From NCBI GenBank assembly GCA_963721435.1, contig CAVRJC010000012.1, forward strand, positions 1,426,001-1,490,000: 64,000 nucleotides of DNA, given 5' to 3'. The stretch comes from CAVRJC01 sp963721435 (GTDB lineage Bacteria; Actinomycetota; Acidimicrobiia; IMCC26256; DASPTH01). Position numbers and translations under genes: made by a program. Shown here one piece after another: positions 26,579-35,647 of the stretch (positions are counted from its first letter, which is position 1; each line of letters begins with the position of its first letter). Under the pieces are notes generated by a model that saw only the letters and a list, made by a program, of their open reading frames with translations, searched no databases and had not been told where the DNA came from.

Positions 26579-27192
26579 CCGAACCAAACGCATCCGAGAG
26601 CTCCGATGCCGACGTCGCGAAGAAGCGCATCGAACGCGCCGTCCGCGAGATCCTCGAGGCGATCGGTGAAGACCCCGACCGTGACGGGCTCCAGCGCACT
26701 CCCGAGCGCATCGCCAACATGTACATCGACGAGATCTTCACGGGTCTCCGCGACGACCCCGCGCGCCACCTGACCGTCACCTTCGAAGCCGACCACGACG
26801 AGATGGTCATGGTGCGCGACATCGCGGTCCACAGCATGTGCGAGCATCACCTCGTGCCGTTCGCAGGGAAGGCGCACGTTGCCTACATTCCGGGGGACGA
26901 CGGCCGGATCACCGGCCTGTCGAAGATCGCGCGCCTCGTCGACGGCTTCGCCAAGCGCCCGCAGGTGCAGGAGCGCCTCACCACGCAGATCGCCGACGCC
27001 CTCGTCGAGGAGCTCAGGCCCAACGGTGTGCTCGTGATGATCGAGGCTGAGCACTTCTGCATGTCGATGCGCGGGGTCAAGAAGCCGGGGTCCCTCACCA
27101 TCACCTCGGCCGTCCGCGGCCTGTTCAAGACCAACGCCGCCACCCGCGCCGAGGCCATGAGCCTGATCACGCACCCGGGCAACCGGCTCTGA
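26575..27192 (+). CDS. folE: GTP cyclohydrolase I
   Basis: A 205-residue enzyme converting GTP to dihydroneopterin triphosphate, the first step of folate synthesis. SMCEHHLVPFAGKAHVAYIP supplies the zinc Cys and catalytic His residues; GLSKIARLVDGFAKRPQVQE and the C-terminal zinc-binding EHFCMSMRG follow. The length is normal. GTG 26575 overlaps the ftsH stop. Confidence 0.97.
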   Translation: MTEPNASESSDADVAKKRIERAVREILEAIGEDPDRDGLQRTPERIANMYIDEIFTGLRDDPARHLTVTFEADHDEMVMVRDIAVHSMCEHHLVPFAGKAHVAYIPGDDGRITGLSKIARLVDGFAKRPQVQERLTTQIADALVEELRPNGVLVMIEAEHFCMSMRGVKKPGSLTITSAVRGLFKTNAATRAEAMSLITHPGNRL

Positions 27193-27269
27193 CCAGCTGG
27201 CACCACGCCCCGGTACGAGATCCGCGAATCGGGCATTTCCGACCGGCTACGCGAGGGCCTGCGGCCCGG

Positions 27270-27275
27270 TACTGT
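27270..27275 (+). promoter_or_regulatory. possible leaderless -10 for folP
   Basis: TACTGT lies eight bases before ATG 27284 in the 91-base gap after folE, and no ribosome-binding site is visible. This would give a leaderless folP transcript. No -35 is recognisable. Confidence 0.35.
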
Positions 27276-27283
27276 TCCGACGA

Positions 27284-28150
27284 ATGTTCTCCTGGCTGAC
27301 CCTCTGCGGGCACCAACCCGTGGTGATGGGCATCGTCAACGTCACTCCTGACTCGTTCTCCGACGGTGGCCGCTACCTCGATGCCGATCGTGCGGTCGCG
27401 CACGGCCTCGCCCTCGCGGCCGCCGGCGCGGGCGTGCTCGACGTCGGTGGTGAGTCGACCCGTCCCGGGGCGGAGCCGGTGACCGAAGCCGAGGAGCTGC
27501 GACGCGTGCTCCCGGTGATCAGCCGCCTCGCCGCCGATGCAGCGGTGCCGGTCAGCATCGACACGAGCAAAGCGGTCGTCGCGGCGGCGGCGCTCGACGC
27601 CGGCGCGACCGTGGTCAACGACGTGACTGCGGGTCGCGCCGATCCCGGCATCCTCGAGGTCGTCGCCCGGGCGGGTGCCGGGTACGTCGCGATGCACATG
27701 CAGGGTGAGCCGCGGACGATGCAGCACGAGCCCCGCTACGACGACGTCGTCGCGGAGGTCGGTGCCTTTCTCGTCGAGCGCCTCGCAGTCGCACGAGATG
27801 CCGGCATCGCGGCCGACGCGCTGTGCGCCGACCCCGGGATCGGGTTCGGGAAGCGAGTCGGCGACAACCTCGACCTCCTGGCCCGGCTCGACGAGCTGAT
27901 CGCACGCGTCAACGTGCCGGTGCTCGTCGGCACGTCGCGCAAGGCGTTCCTGGGCGCGGTCATTGCCGACGCCATCGGTGCGCCGAAAGTTCTCGCGCCC
28001 GATGCGCGCGACGACGCGACCCTGGCGACGGCGGTGTTCGCGCTCGACCGTGGCGCCGCGATCGTCCGCGTGCACGACGTTCGCCCGGTCGCCGAAGCGA
28101 TTCGCTTGCTGTCGATGATGCGCACGCTCGACGCGAAGGCAGTCGCGTGA
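27284..28150 (+). CDS. folP: dihydropteroate synthase
   Basis: A 288-residue TIM barrel that joins p-aminobenzoate to dihydropterin pyrophosphate; it is the sulfonamide target. MGIVNVTPDSFSDGG is the first loop, DVGGESTRPGAEP the second, and DPGIGFGKRVGDNL and GTSRKAFLG hold pterin-binding Asp and Lys. It is complete and of normal length. Confidence 0.97.
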   Translation: MFSWLTLCGHQPVVMGIVNVTPDSFSDGGRYLDADRAVAHGLALAAAGAGVLDVGGESTRPGAEPVTEAEELRRVLPVISRLAADAAVPVSIDTSKAVVAAAALDAGATVVNDVTAGRADPGILEVVARAGAGYVAMHMQGEPRTMQHEPRYDDVVAEVGAFLVERLAVARDAGIAADALCADPGIGFGKRVGDNLDLLARLDELIARVNVPVLVGTSRKAFLGAVIADAIGAPKVLAPDARDDATLATAVFALDRGAAIVRVHDVRPVAEAIRLLSMMRTLDAKAVA

Positions 28151-28160
28151 GAGGCAGGTC

Positions 28161-28712
28161 ATGAAGGGGAGATGGGCACAGGGGCTCGAGCCGCGGGCCT
28201 TCTGTTGGGTCATCAAGGACCGCCTGGCCGCCTCGGAGCGCCCTGGCGGGTTCGCGCGGAACCACCGCAAGGTGCGTCGCCAGGAGGAGCTGATCTGGCT
28301 GATCGGCCACGGCTTCACGCACATTCTCTCGATCCTCGACTCGCCCCACAACCTGCACGCGTACGAAGAGGCGGGCATCCCGTACGCGCACATCCCGATC
28401 GGGCGTCACGACGAGTGGTCGGACCGACTGCCCGCGCTCTACGCGCTGCTCGGGACCTGGCTGAAGGATCCGAACGAGCGGGTCCTGATTCACCACGAGG
28501 AGTTCGGCGACCGGTTGCTCGGTGTGCTCGCCGGATACCTGCTCTACTCCGGGCTCGTCACCGAGGGCCCGCACGCAGTGGTGGTGGTGGAGAAGATCAC
28601 CGGGCGCCAGCTCGGGTCGGTCGCGCGGGAGATCGTCGCGATCACCGTCAACGAGCAGATCGTCGGCGAGCGCGCCGACGACAAGCGCCAAGCGCGCAAA
28701 GCACGGAAATAG
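28161..28712 (+). CDS. Cys-less dual-specificity-phosphatase-like protein in the folate genes
   Basis: A 183-residue protein that looks like a compact DSP/PTP-fold protein. Around residue 108 it reads RVLIHHEEFGDRLLGVLAGY, where active phosphatases have VxVHCxxGxxR(S/T). His112 replaces the catalytic Cys and Arg118 is kept, so it should be catalytically dead or use other chemistry; phosphate binding is still possible. A charged tail ends in KRQARKARK. It sits 10 bases after folP and 2 bases before folB, so it is in the folate operon. The fold is inferred from motif spacing only. Confidence 0.55.
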   Translation: MKGRWAQGLEPRAFCWVIKDRLAASERPGGFARNHRKVRRQEELIWLIGHGFTHILSILDSPHNLHAYEEAGIPYAHIPIGRHDEWSDRLPALYALLGTWLKDPNERVLIHHEEFGDRLLGVLAGYLLYSGLVTEGPHAVVVVEKITGRQLGSVAREIVAITVNEQIVGERADDKRQARKARK

Positions 28713-28714
28713 CG

Positions 28715-29065
28715 ATGGGGACGATCGTCATCGCGGGGCTGCGAGAGCTCGGAGTGCACGGCGTGCTCCCCGAGGAGCAGACACGCCCGCAACCGTTCGA
28801 AGTCGATGTCGAGCTCACCGTCGACCTCGAGAATGCGGGCGACTCCGACTCGCTCGACGACACCGTCGACTACTCCGCGGTCGCGGAGGCCATCAGCCGG
28901 GTCGTGCGCTCCGAGCGGTACCAGTTGCTCGAGCGACTTGCGACGCGCATCGCGGAGGTGTGCGCGGTCGACGAACGCGTGACCGCGGTCGCGGTCACGG
29001 TGCGCAAACTGCATCCCCCCGTGCGCGCGATGGTCGATCACGTCGCGGTGTCCATCGAGCGGTGA
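28715..29065 (+). CDS. folB: dihydroneopterin aldolase
   Basis: A 116-residue enzyme that splits dihydroneopterin to hydroxymethyl-dihydropterin and glycolaldehyde. LRELGVHGVLPEE, DDTVDYSAVAEAI, LLERLATRIAEVC and VTVRKLHPPV (catalytic Lys) are all present. The stop overlaps folK (GTGA). Confidence 0.95.
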   Translation: MGTIVIAGLRELGVHGVLPEEQTRPQPFEVDVELTVDLENAGDSDSLDDTVDYSAVAEAISRVVRSERYQLLERLATRIAEVCAVDERVTAVAVTVRKLHPPVRAMVDHVAVSIER

Positions 29066-29571
29066 CCGACGACGGCTCCGGATCGCCGACGCCGCGCCGC
29101 GTGCGCGCGTTCTTGGGAATCGGGGCGAACCTGGGCGACCGGGTCGCGCACCTGCAAGGAGCGGTCGACGGGCTCGCCGCGACACCCGACGTGCACGTGG
29201 TCGCGGTGTCGCCGGTGTACGAGACCGCACCGGTCGGCGGGCCGGTCCAGCCCGACTACTTGAACGCGGTCGTGGCCGTCGACACCACGTTGGGCCCCCG
29301 AGCGCTGCTCGAGCTCGCGAATCGGCTCGAAGCCGAGGCCGACCGCGTCCGTCAGGCGCGCTGGGGGCCGCGCACGCTCGACGTCGACGTGCTGTTGGTC
29401 GGAGACGTTGCCGTGAACGAGCCCGACCTGGTGGTCCCGCACCCTCGGATGATGGAGCGGGCGTTCGTCCTGGTTCCCCTCGCCGACCTCGACCCGGAGT
29501 GGGCGGCACGGATCCCGCCCGAGCATGCAGACGTGCGTCCGACGGAGATAGGGTTGTCGGTGCCCGAGTAG
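29062..29571 (+). CDS. folK: HPPK, 6-hydroxymethyl-dihydropterin pyrophosphokinase
   Basis: A 169-residue kinase supplying the substrate of FolP. FLGIGANLGDRVAHLQGAV is the N-terminal motif, PVYETAPVGGPVQPDYLNAV the pterin site, and RWGPRTLDVDVLL holds the metal-binding Asp pair. GTG 29062 lies within the folB stop. The folE/P/B/K set is complete here apart from folate-specific genes found elsewhere. Confidence 0.95.
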   Translation: MTDDGSGSPTPRRVRAFLGIGANLGDRVAHLQGAVDGLAATPDVHVVAVSPVYETAPVGGPVQPDYLNAVVAVDTTLGPRALLELANRLEAEADRVRQARWGPRTLDVDVLLVGDVAVNEPDLVVPHPRMMERAFVLVPLADLDPEWAARIPPEHADVRPTEIGLSVPE

Positions 29572-29610
29572 TCCGGCACCCCGCAGAGGGGCTGGAACGA
29601 AGAGGTTGAT

Positions 29611-30474
29611 GTGCACGACGACACGCAGCGGGCGTTTGCCCTCGTGGGTCCCGGCCGCGCCGGTGCCACCATCGCGCTTGCGCTCACCGCGCGTGGATGG
29701 CGGTCCGTGGGCGTCGCCGGCCGGGCGATCGACGCGCCGAGTGTGCGCACCGCCGCCGGGCTCCTCGATGCGCCGGCGCGCGAGGTTGCCGAGGCGGGCC
29801 ACGACGCCGACCTCGTGATCATCGCCACGCCGGACGCGGCGATCGCGGACACCGCGGCGGTGCTCGCCCCGAGCCTGCACTCCGGGTCTCTCGTGCTGCA
29901 CCTCTCGGGGGTGTGCACGCTCGCGGAGCTCGACAAGCTGCGCGGGCAACGACCTGATGTCGACGTCGGGTCGCTGCATCCGCTGCAGTCCTTCCCGTCG
30001 CCCGAGGTCGGGGTGGCCCGGCTCGCCGGCTCGTGGTGCGCGGTCGACGGCCCTCCCGACGTCGAGCGCATCGCAGTGTCGCTCGGGCTCCGCCCGTTCC
30101 GGATCGACGACTCGCAGCGCGTCGCGTACCACGCGACCGCCACGATCGCGTCCAACCATCTCGTCGCGCTGATGGGTCAGGTGGCGCGCCTCGCGGAAGC
30201 CGCCGGCGTCCCCCCTGCCGCGCTGCTCCCGCTCGTACGGTCCACGCTCGACAATGTCGACGCGTGCGGGCCGGCGGGTGCGCTCACCGGGCCCATCCGG
30301 CGCGGCGACTTCGACACCGTCGCCCGGCACCTCGACGCGCTCCCGGACGACGAGCGGCGCGCGTACCGCGCGCTCGCCGAGCAGGCGTTGCGCCTCAGCG
30401 GCCGCGACGATCCCACCGTCCACGATCTGCTGCAGGAGCCCGCGTCGAATCCGAGCGCGGGATCGAGCCGATGA
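29611..30474 (+). CDS. Rossmann-like DUF2520 protein
   Basis: A 287-residue protein with an N-terminal nucleotide-binding domain (VGPGRAGATIALALTARG, residues 11-28) and a helical C-terminal DUF2520 domain (YHATATIASNHLVALMGQV). The family resembles ketopantoate reductase and prephenate dehydrogenase folds. It sits directly before panC with an ATGA overlap, as in many actinobacteria, so a role in pantothenate synthesis, such as ketopantoate reduction, is often suggested but unproven. Confidence 0.85.
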   Translation: MHDDTQRAFALVGPGRAGATIALALTARGWRSVGVAGRAIDAPSVRTAAGLLDAPAREVAEAGHDADLVIIATPDAAIADTAAVLAPSLHSGSLVLHLSGVCTLAELDKLRGQRPDVDVGSLHPLQSFPSPEVGVARLAGSWCAVDGPPDVERIAVSLGLRPFRIDDSQRVAYHATATIASNHLVALMGQVARLAEAAGVPPAALLPLVRSTLDNVDACGPAGALTGPIRRGDFDTVARHLDALPDDERRAYRALAEQALRLSGRDDPTVHDLLQEPASNPSAGSSR

Positions 30475-31385
30475 TCACCGTCGACACGATCGCGGACGCG
30501 CGCGCCGCGTGCGATGCCGCCCGTGCCGCGGGCAAGACGGTCGGGTTCGTCCCCACGATGGGTTTCTTCCACGAAGGCCACCGCTCGCTGATGCGCGCGG
30601 CGCGTGCTGCCCACGACTTCGTCGTCGTCAGCCTGTTCGTCAACCCCACGCAGTTCGCGCCGACCGAGGATCTCAGCACGTACCCGCGCGATCCCGAGGG
30701 CGATGCCGCGGCCGCCGCGGCCGAAGGCGTGGATCTCCTGTTCATGCCGACGGTGCCGGAGATGTACCCTCCCGGCGCGCGCACGACGGTGCACGTCGAC
30801 GGCCTCACCGCCGGGCTGTGCGCGGGATCGCGGCCGGCACACTTCGACGGCGTCACCACCGTGGTCACGAAGCTGTTCTCCATCGTCGGGCCGTGCCGTG
30901 CGTACTTCGGGCGCAAGGACGCGCAGCAGCTCGCGGTGGTCCGACGCATGACCCTCGACCTCGACCTGCCCGTCGAAGTCGTGGGTTGCCCACTCGTGCG
31001 TGAGCCCGACGGGCTGGCGATGTCGAGCCGCAACGCGTATCTCACCGCCGGGGGGCGCCGCGCCGCGTCGGTGCTGTCGCGCGCGCTGTTCCTCGCGTCG
31101 GAGGCTGCGGCGAACGGCGAACGCGACGCGGCGGTCCTCCGTCGCATCGTGCTCGACACGATCGCGGCCGAGCCCGCGGTGCGACTCGACTACGCCGAAG
31201 TCGTCGACGCGCACACGCTCGAGCCGGTGGCGCGTGTCCAGCCCGACACCGACACCCTTGTTGCAGTCGCCGCATTCGTCGGCGCCACCCGCCTGATCGA
31301 CAACGTGACCCTCTCGTTGCGCGACCTCACCCTCGCCACCGATCTCGGTGTGCTCACCAGCGCGTCTCTCAACCAGGAGCACTGA
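30471..31385 (+). CDS. panC: pantothenate synthetase
   Basis: A 304-residue enzyme that joins pantoate and beta-alanine with ATP. FVPTMGFFHEGHRSLMRAA contains the HxGH nucleotide motif, VSLFVNPTQFAPTEDL the pantoate loop, and GLAMSSRNAYL the KMSKS-like loop. It overlaps the DUF2520 gene and its stop abuts panD (TGATG), which supplies beta-alanine. Confidence 0.96.
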   Translation: MITVDTIADARAACDAARAAGKTVGFVPTMGFFHEGHRSLMRAARAAHDFVVVSLFVNPTQFAPTEDLSTYPRDPEGDAAAAAAEGVDLLFMPTVPEMYPPGARTTVHVDGLTAGLCAGSRPAHFDGVTTVVTKLFSIVGPCRAYFGRKDAQQLAVVRRMTLDLDLPVEVVGCPLVREPDGLAMSSRNAYLTAGGRRAASVLSRALFLASEAAANGERDAAVLRRIVLDTIAAEPAVRLDYAEVVDAHTLEPVARVQPDTDTLVAVAAFVGATRLIDNVTLSLRDLTLATDLGVLTSASLNQEH

Positions 31386-31753
31386 TGTACCGGACCATGA
31401 TGAAGTCGAAGATCCACCGCGCCACCATCACCGGTGCCGATCTCAACTACGTGGGATCGATCACGATCGATCCCCGCCTCATGGAGCTCGCCGACCTCAT
31501 GGAGCACGAGCAGGTGCACGTGCTCGACGTCGACAACGGCGCCCGGTTCGAGACATACGTGATCCGCGGCGGCCCCGGCGACATCATCGTGAACGGCGCC
31601 GCGGCGCGGCTCGTGCACAAGGGCGACCGGGTCATCGTGATCAGCTACGCGCAGTACGACGCCGCCGAGCTCGAGCAGTACGAGCCCCTCGTGGTGCACG
31701 TCGACGACGCGAACCGGCCTACGGTGCACTCCGTGCGTGAGGTCGCCCCGTAA
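31385..31753 (+). CDS. panD: aspartate 1-decarboxylase
   Basis: A 122-residue pyruvoyl enzyme making beta-alanine. The self-cleavage site is Gly24-Ser25 in NYVGSITID; Ser25 becomes the pyruvoyl group. MKSKIHRATITGADLNYVG and the Lys9 region are typical. Length is normal. Confidence 0.96.
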   Translation: MYRTMMKSKIHRATITGADLNYVGSITIDPRLMELADLMEHEQVHVLDVDNGARFETYVIRGGPGDIIVNGAAARLVHKGDRVIVISYAQYDAAELEQYEPLVVHVDDANRPTVHSVREVAP

Positions 31754-31786
31754 CTCGGTCATGCTCGGCCGAGTCGTAACCCGTCC

Positions 31787-33358
31787 ATGACCGATCTCCT
31801 CGTCCTCGGCAGCGGTGTCGCGGGGCTGACCGCGGCGGTCCACGCCCGGCACGCCGGCCTGTCGGTCAGCGTGCTCACCAAGGGCGAAGTCGGGTGGTCG
31901 GCCACTCGCTACGCGCAGGGCGGCGTCGCCGCTGCGCTCGTCGAGGAAGACGACTCCGCGGCGCTGCACGGCTCCGACACGATGACCGCGGGCGGGGGCC
32001 TCTGCGACGCCGATGCGGTTGGGGTGCTGGCGAGCGAAGGCCCGGCCCGCGTGCGTGAGCTGATGGACCTCGGTGCCCGCTTCGACCGTGTGGCCGGCGA
32101 CGGCCGTCTGGCTCTCGCGCGTGAAGGTGGCCATTCCGTGGCGCGCGTCGTGCACGCGGGTGGCGACGCCACCGGTGCGGAGATCGAACGCGCGCTGGTC
32201 GCCGCGGTCGAGCAGTCGGGTGCCGATGTGCACGAAGGCTGGCTCGCAATCGATCTGCTCGTGCACGAGGGCCGTGCCGCCGGCGTCATCGCGCGCGACC
32301 CGTCGGGCAACCTCCAGACCATCAACGCGCGGCACACCGTGATCGCCACCGGTGGGGCAGGCCAGTGCTTCGCCGTCACCACCAATCCGTTGCTCTCGAC
32401 CGGCGACGGCATCGCGATGGCCCTCCGCGCGGGTGTCGCGGTCGCCGATCTCGAATTCATGCAGTTCCACCCCACCGCGTTGCACCACCCGTCGATGCCG
32501 CGGCCGTTGCTCTCCGAGGCGCTGCGGGGTGAGGGCGCGATCCTGCGGGACGAGCGCGGCGTCGCGTTCATGGCCGACGAGCACCCGCTCGCCGACCTCG
32601 CGCCGCGCGACGTCGTGGCACGCGCGATCAGTCGACGACTCAACGAACGCGGGCTCGATCACCTCTGGCTCGATGCCACTGCGATCCCGAGTTTCCCGCA
32701 GCGCTTCCCCACGATCGCGGCGGCGTGCGCGACCGTCGGGCTCGATCCCACGCGTGACTGGCTCCCCGTGGCGCCGGCGGCGCACTACCTCTCGGGCGGT
32801 GTCTGCACCGATCTCGACGGTGCATCGACGCTCGCCGGGCTCTGGGCCTGCGGGGAAGCGGCGTGCTCGGGCGTGCACGGCGCCAACCGCCTGGCGTCGA
32901 ACTCGTTGCTCGACGGCCTCGTGTTCGGCACCCGGGCGGTCGAAGCGATCCTCGCCGGGAAGGACGGCCCCGAGCCCACCGGAGTGCTGCGCAACATCCG
33001 TGCGCGGGAGGCGCCGCCGGTGACCCCGCCCGTCGCCGCGACCGGCGACACGCCGATCCGCGAGGAGCTCCAGCGGATCATGACGCGCGACGCCGGCGTG
33101 CTGCGGAGTGCCGCCAGCCTCGAACGAGCCGCGGGCGTGCTGGCGAGGTTGGAGGCCTCCGACCCCGAGGAGCAGAACCTCCTCACCGTGAGCCGCGCGC
33201 TCGTGCACGCCGCGTCGGCCCGCCGCGAGTCGCGGGGCACCCACACCCGCTCCGACTACCCCGAGCCTTCACCCGAGTTCCTCGGTCGTTTCGTCTTCGC
33301 CGGCGACGACGACGCCGACTTCGTGCCCCTGCTCGGCGTGCCCGAGCCCGCGCCGTGA
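31787..33358 (+). CDS. nadB: L-aspartate oxidase
   Basis: A 523-residue FAD enzyme oxidising aspartate to iminoaspartate for NAD synthesis. LVLGSGVAGLTAAVHAR is the FAD Rossmann motif, SATRYAQGGVAAAL the second FAD contact, and HPTALHHPSMPRPLLSEALR and HGANRLASNSLLDGLVFG are substrate and FAD motifs. No nadA (quinolinate synthase) is next to it, which is unusual for this gene set. The stop overlaps nadC. Confidence 0.95.
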   Translation: MTDLLVLGSGVAGLTAAVHARHAGLSVSVLTKGEVGWSATRYAQGGVAAALVEEDDSAALHGSDTMTAGGGLCDADAVGVLASEGPARVRELMDLGARFDRVAGDGRLALAREGGHSVARVVHAGGDATGAEIERALVAAVEQSGADVHEGWLAIDLLVHEGRAAGVIARDPSGNLQTINARHTVIATGGAGQCFAVTTNPLLSTGDGIAMALRAGVAVADLEFMQFHPTALHHPSMPRPLLSEALRGEGAILRDERGVAFMADEHPLADLAPRDVVARAISRRLNERGLDHLWLDATAIPSFPQRFPTIAAACATVGLDPTRDWLPVAPAAHYLSGGVCTDLDGASTLAGLWACGEAACSGVHGANRLASNSLLDGLVFGTRAVEAILAGKDGPEPTGVLRNIRAREAPPVTPPVAATGDTPIREELQRIMTRDAGVLRSAASLERAAGVLARLEASDPEEQNLLTVSRALVHAASARRESRGTHTRSDYPEPSPEFLGRFVFAGDDDADFVPLLGVPEPAP

Positions 33359-34230
33359 GCACGTTCGACGCGCCCGTCGACGTCATCGCCGAGGTCGTCG
33401 CTCGCGCACTCGCCGAAGACCTCGGGCCGCTCGGCGATCTGACGGCCGCGCTCCTCCCCGTCGACGCGCGCGCGACTGCCGACGTGGTTGCCCGTGCCGG
33501 CGGCGTGATCGCGGGCACACGCTGCGCAACCGAAGTGTTCGCGCAGCTCGACGACGCGGTGGAGCTCGACTGGCTCGTCGACGACGGCGCCGGCGTCGGC
33601 CCCGGCGCGAAGCTCGGTCGCGTCAGTGGCCCGCTCCGCAGTGTGCTGACGGGCGAGCGCACCGCCCTCAACTTCCTGTGCCATCTCTCCGGTGTCGCGA
33701 CGTCGACCCGCCGGTTCGTCGAGGCCGCCGGCGACGCGGTCCGGGTGTGGGACACCCGCAAGACGCTGCCCGGTCTCCGTGCGCTGGAGAAGGCCGCGGT
33801 GCGCGCCGGCGGCGGGGTGAACCACCGCGGCTCCCTGTCGGACTTCGTGCTGGTGAAGGACAACCACCTGGCAGGGATGACGATCACGGACGCGGTGCAC
33901 CGCGCGCTCGCGCAATGGCCAGGTCGCGCGGTCGAGGTCGAGTGCGATCGCATCGAACAGGTCGAGGAGGCGATCGCGGCCGGCGCGACGATGGTGCTGC
34001 TCGACAACATGACGGTCGAGGCAGTGCGCGCGTGCGTCGCACTGGCGCGCGACGCCGCGCCGAGCGGCTTTCTCGTGGAGGTGTCGGGCGGCATCAACCT
34101 CGAGAACATCCGGCGGTACGCCGAGACCGGTGCCGATCTCATCTCTACCAGCGTGATCACGCAGTCGGCACCCGCGCTCGACATCGGCTTCGACATCGAC
34201 ACGCGTCCGCACGCCGCCGAGGGGGCATAG
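33355..34230 (+). CDS. nadC: nicotinate-nucleotide pyrophosphorylase (quinolinate phosphoribosyltransferase)
   Basis: A 291-residue enzyme turning quinolinate and PRPP into nicotinate mononucleotide. ERTALNFLCHLSGVAT, DTRKTLPGLRALEKAAVRAG and GGVNHRGSLSDFVLVKDNHL are signature motifs; the final barrel has EVSGGINLENI. GTG 33355 overlaps the nadB stop (GTGA). Confidence 0.96.
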   Translation: MSTFDAPVDVIAEVVARALAEDLGPLGDLTAALLPVDARATADVVARAGGVIAGTRCATEVFAQLDDAVELDWLVDDGAGVGPGAKLGRVSGPLRSVLTGERTALNFLCHLSGVATSTRRFVEAAGDAVRVWDTRKTLPGLRALEKAAVRAGGGVNHRGSLSDFVLVKDNHLAGMTITDAVHRALAQWPGRAVEVECDRIEQVEEAIAAGATMVLLDNMTVEAVRACVALARDAAPSGFLVEVSGGINLENIRRYAETGADLISTSVITQSAPALDIGFDIDTRPHAAEGA

Positions 34231-34232
34231 CG

Positions 34233-34994
34233 ATGCTGCTCGCCATCGACTGCGGCAACACCCAGACCGTCATCGGCCTGTTCGACGATCTCGAGCTCGT
34301 CGACCACTGGCGCATCGCCACCGCGGCCGAACGGACCTCCGACGAGCTCGCGCTCATGTTCCACCAGTTCCTCGCGTTCGAGGGCACGCGCGACGCGGAG
34401 GTCACCGGCATGGTGATCGGGAGCGGCGTCCCGCGAGTCACTGCCGCGCTCCGCGAGATGAGCGAGCGCTACTTCGGCTTTCCCGCTGTCGTCCTCGAAG
34501 CCGGCGTGCGCACCGGCATGCCCATCCTCTACGACGAGCCGCGCAACGTCGGCGCCGACCGCATCGCCAACGCCATCGGTGCCTACGACCTCTACGGCGG
34601 GCCCACGATCATCGTCGACTTCGGCACCGCCAACACCGTCGACGCAGTGAGCGTGAAGGGTGAGTACCTCGGCGGCGCGATCTCGCCCGGCATCGAGATC
34701 TCGCTCGACGCGCTGTTCTCACGCGCCGCGATGCTGCGCCGCGTCGAGCTCGTCGCACCGAAGAACGTGATCGGGAAGTCGACGATCGAGGCGATCCAGT
34801 CGGGCGTGGTCTACGGATTCAGCGGGCAGATCGACGCGATGGTGGATCGCTTCGTCGACGAGCTGGGCCCGTGCACGGTGGTCACCACTGGAGGCCTTGC
34901 CGAAGTGATCGCGCCGCACTCGCGCACGATTCAGCACTACGAGCCCTGGCTCACGCTCCAGGGCCTGAGGATCGTCTACGAGCGGAACGTCTGA
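34233..34994 (+). CDS. coaX: type III pantothenate kinase
   Basis: A 253-residue ASKHA-fold kinase, first step from pantothenate to CoA. LLAIDCGNTQTVIGLFD is the phosphate-1 motif, NVGADRIANAIGAYDLYGGP and VDFGTANTVDAVS are the pantothenate and phosphate-2 motifs, and TTGGLAEVIAPH is the adenosine motif. Starts 2 bases after nadC and completes a vitamin/cofactor run from folE to CoA. Confidence 0.95.
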   Translation: MLLAIDCGNTQTVIGLFDDLELVDHWRIATAAERTSDELALMFHQFLAFEGTRDAEVTGMVIGSGVPRVTAALREMSERYFGFPAVVLEAGVRTGMPILYDEPRNVGADRIANAIGAYDLYGGPTIIVDFGTANTVDAVSVKGEYLGGAISPGIEISLDALFSRAAMLRRVELVAPKNVIGKSTIEAIQSGVVYGFSGQIDAMVDRFVDELGPCTVVTTGGLAEVIAPHSRTIQHYEPWLTLQGLRIVYERNV

Positions 34995-35003
34995 GGCGCG
35001 TCG

Positions 35004-35645
35004 TTGCCGCTGCTGCTGTGCGATCTCGACGACACGCTCGTCGACCGCGGCGCGGCGTTCGCGCGCTGGGCGGCTGCGTTCGCCGCGCGACACGACCAGG
35101 ACGAAGCCTTCGTCGACTGGCTGTCCGAGATCGATGACGCGGGCTTCGGCCCGCGGCCCGAATTCTTCGTGCAGATCCACGAGCGACTCGGGCTCACACA
35201 GACCGTCGACGAGTTCGTCGCCGACTACTACGGCCACTTCCTGCCGCAGTTCCGCAGCGACGACGCGGTGCGCGCCGCGCTCGCGTCCGCGCGCGCACAC
35301 GGCTGGTCGATCGCGATAGTGACCAACGGCCCTGACACCCAGCACGACAAGATCCATCACGCCGGCCTCGAGCCACTCGTCGACGCGTGGTGCGTCTCAT
35401 CGGCCGAGGGTCACTGGAAGCCCGACGCCCGCCTGCTCGAGATCGCGGCCGCGCGCTGTGGTCTCACGCTCGACGGCGCGTGGATGATCGGCGACAACCC
35501 CGATGCCGACATCGGCGCGGCGAACGCGGCCGGCATCCGCAGCGTCTGGCTCCGGCACGGCCGCACGTGGCCGCGCGAGGATTTCGCGCCGACCCACGTT
35601 GCCGATTCCTTCCCGGAGGCCGTCGAGATGGTGTTGAGCGCGTAG
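35004..35645 (+). CDS. HAD-superfamily hydrolase
   Basis: A 213-residue phosphatase-type protein. The nucleophile motif is DLDDTLVDRG at residue 7, motif II is IVTNGPDTQHDK, and motif IV is MIGDNPDADIGAANAAGI; the cap is helical. TTG 35004 is the likeliest start as no better one precedes the motif. Substrate unknown. It follows coaX by 9 bases and may share its transcript. Confidence 0.85.
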   Translation: MPLLLCDLDDTLVDRGAAFARWAAAFAARHDQDEAFVDWLSEIDDAGFGPRPEFFVQIHERLGLTQTVDEFVADYYGHFLPQFRSDDAVRAALASARAHGWSIAIVTNGPDTQHDKIHHAGLEPLVDAWCVSSAEGHWKPDARLLEIAAARCGLTLDGAWMIGDNPDADIGAANAAGIRSVWLRHGRTWPREDFAPTHVADSFPEAVEMVLSA

Positions 35646-35647
35646 CG

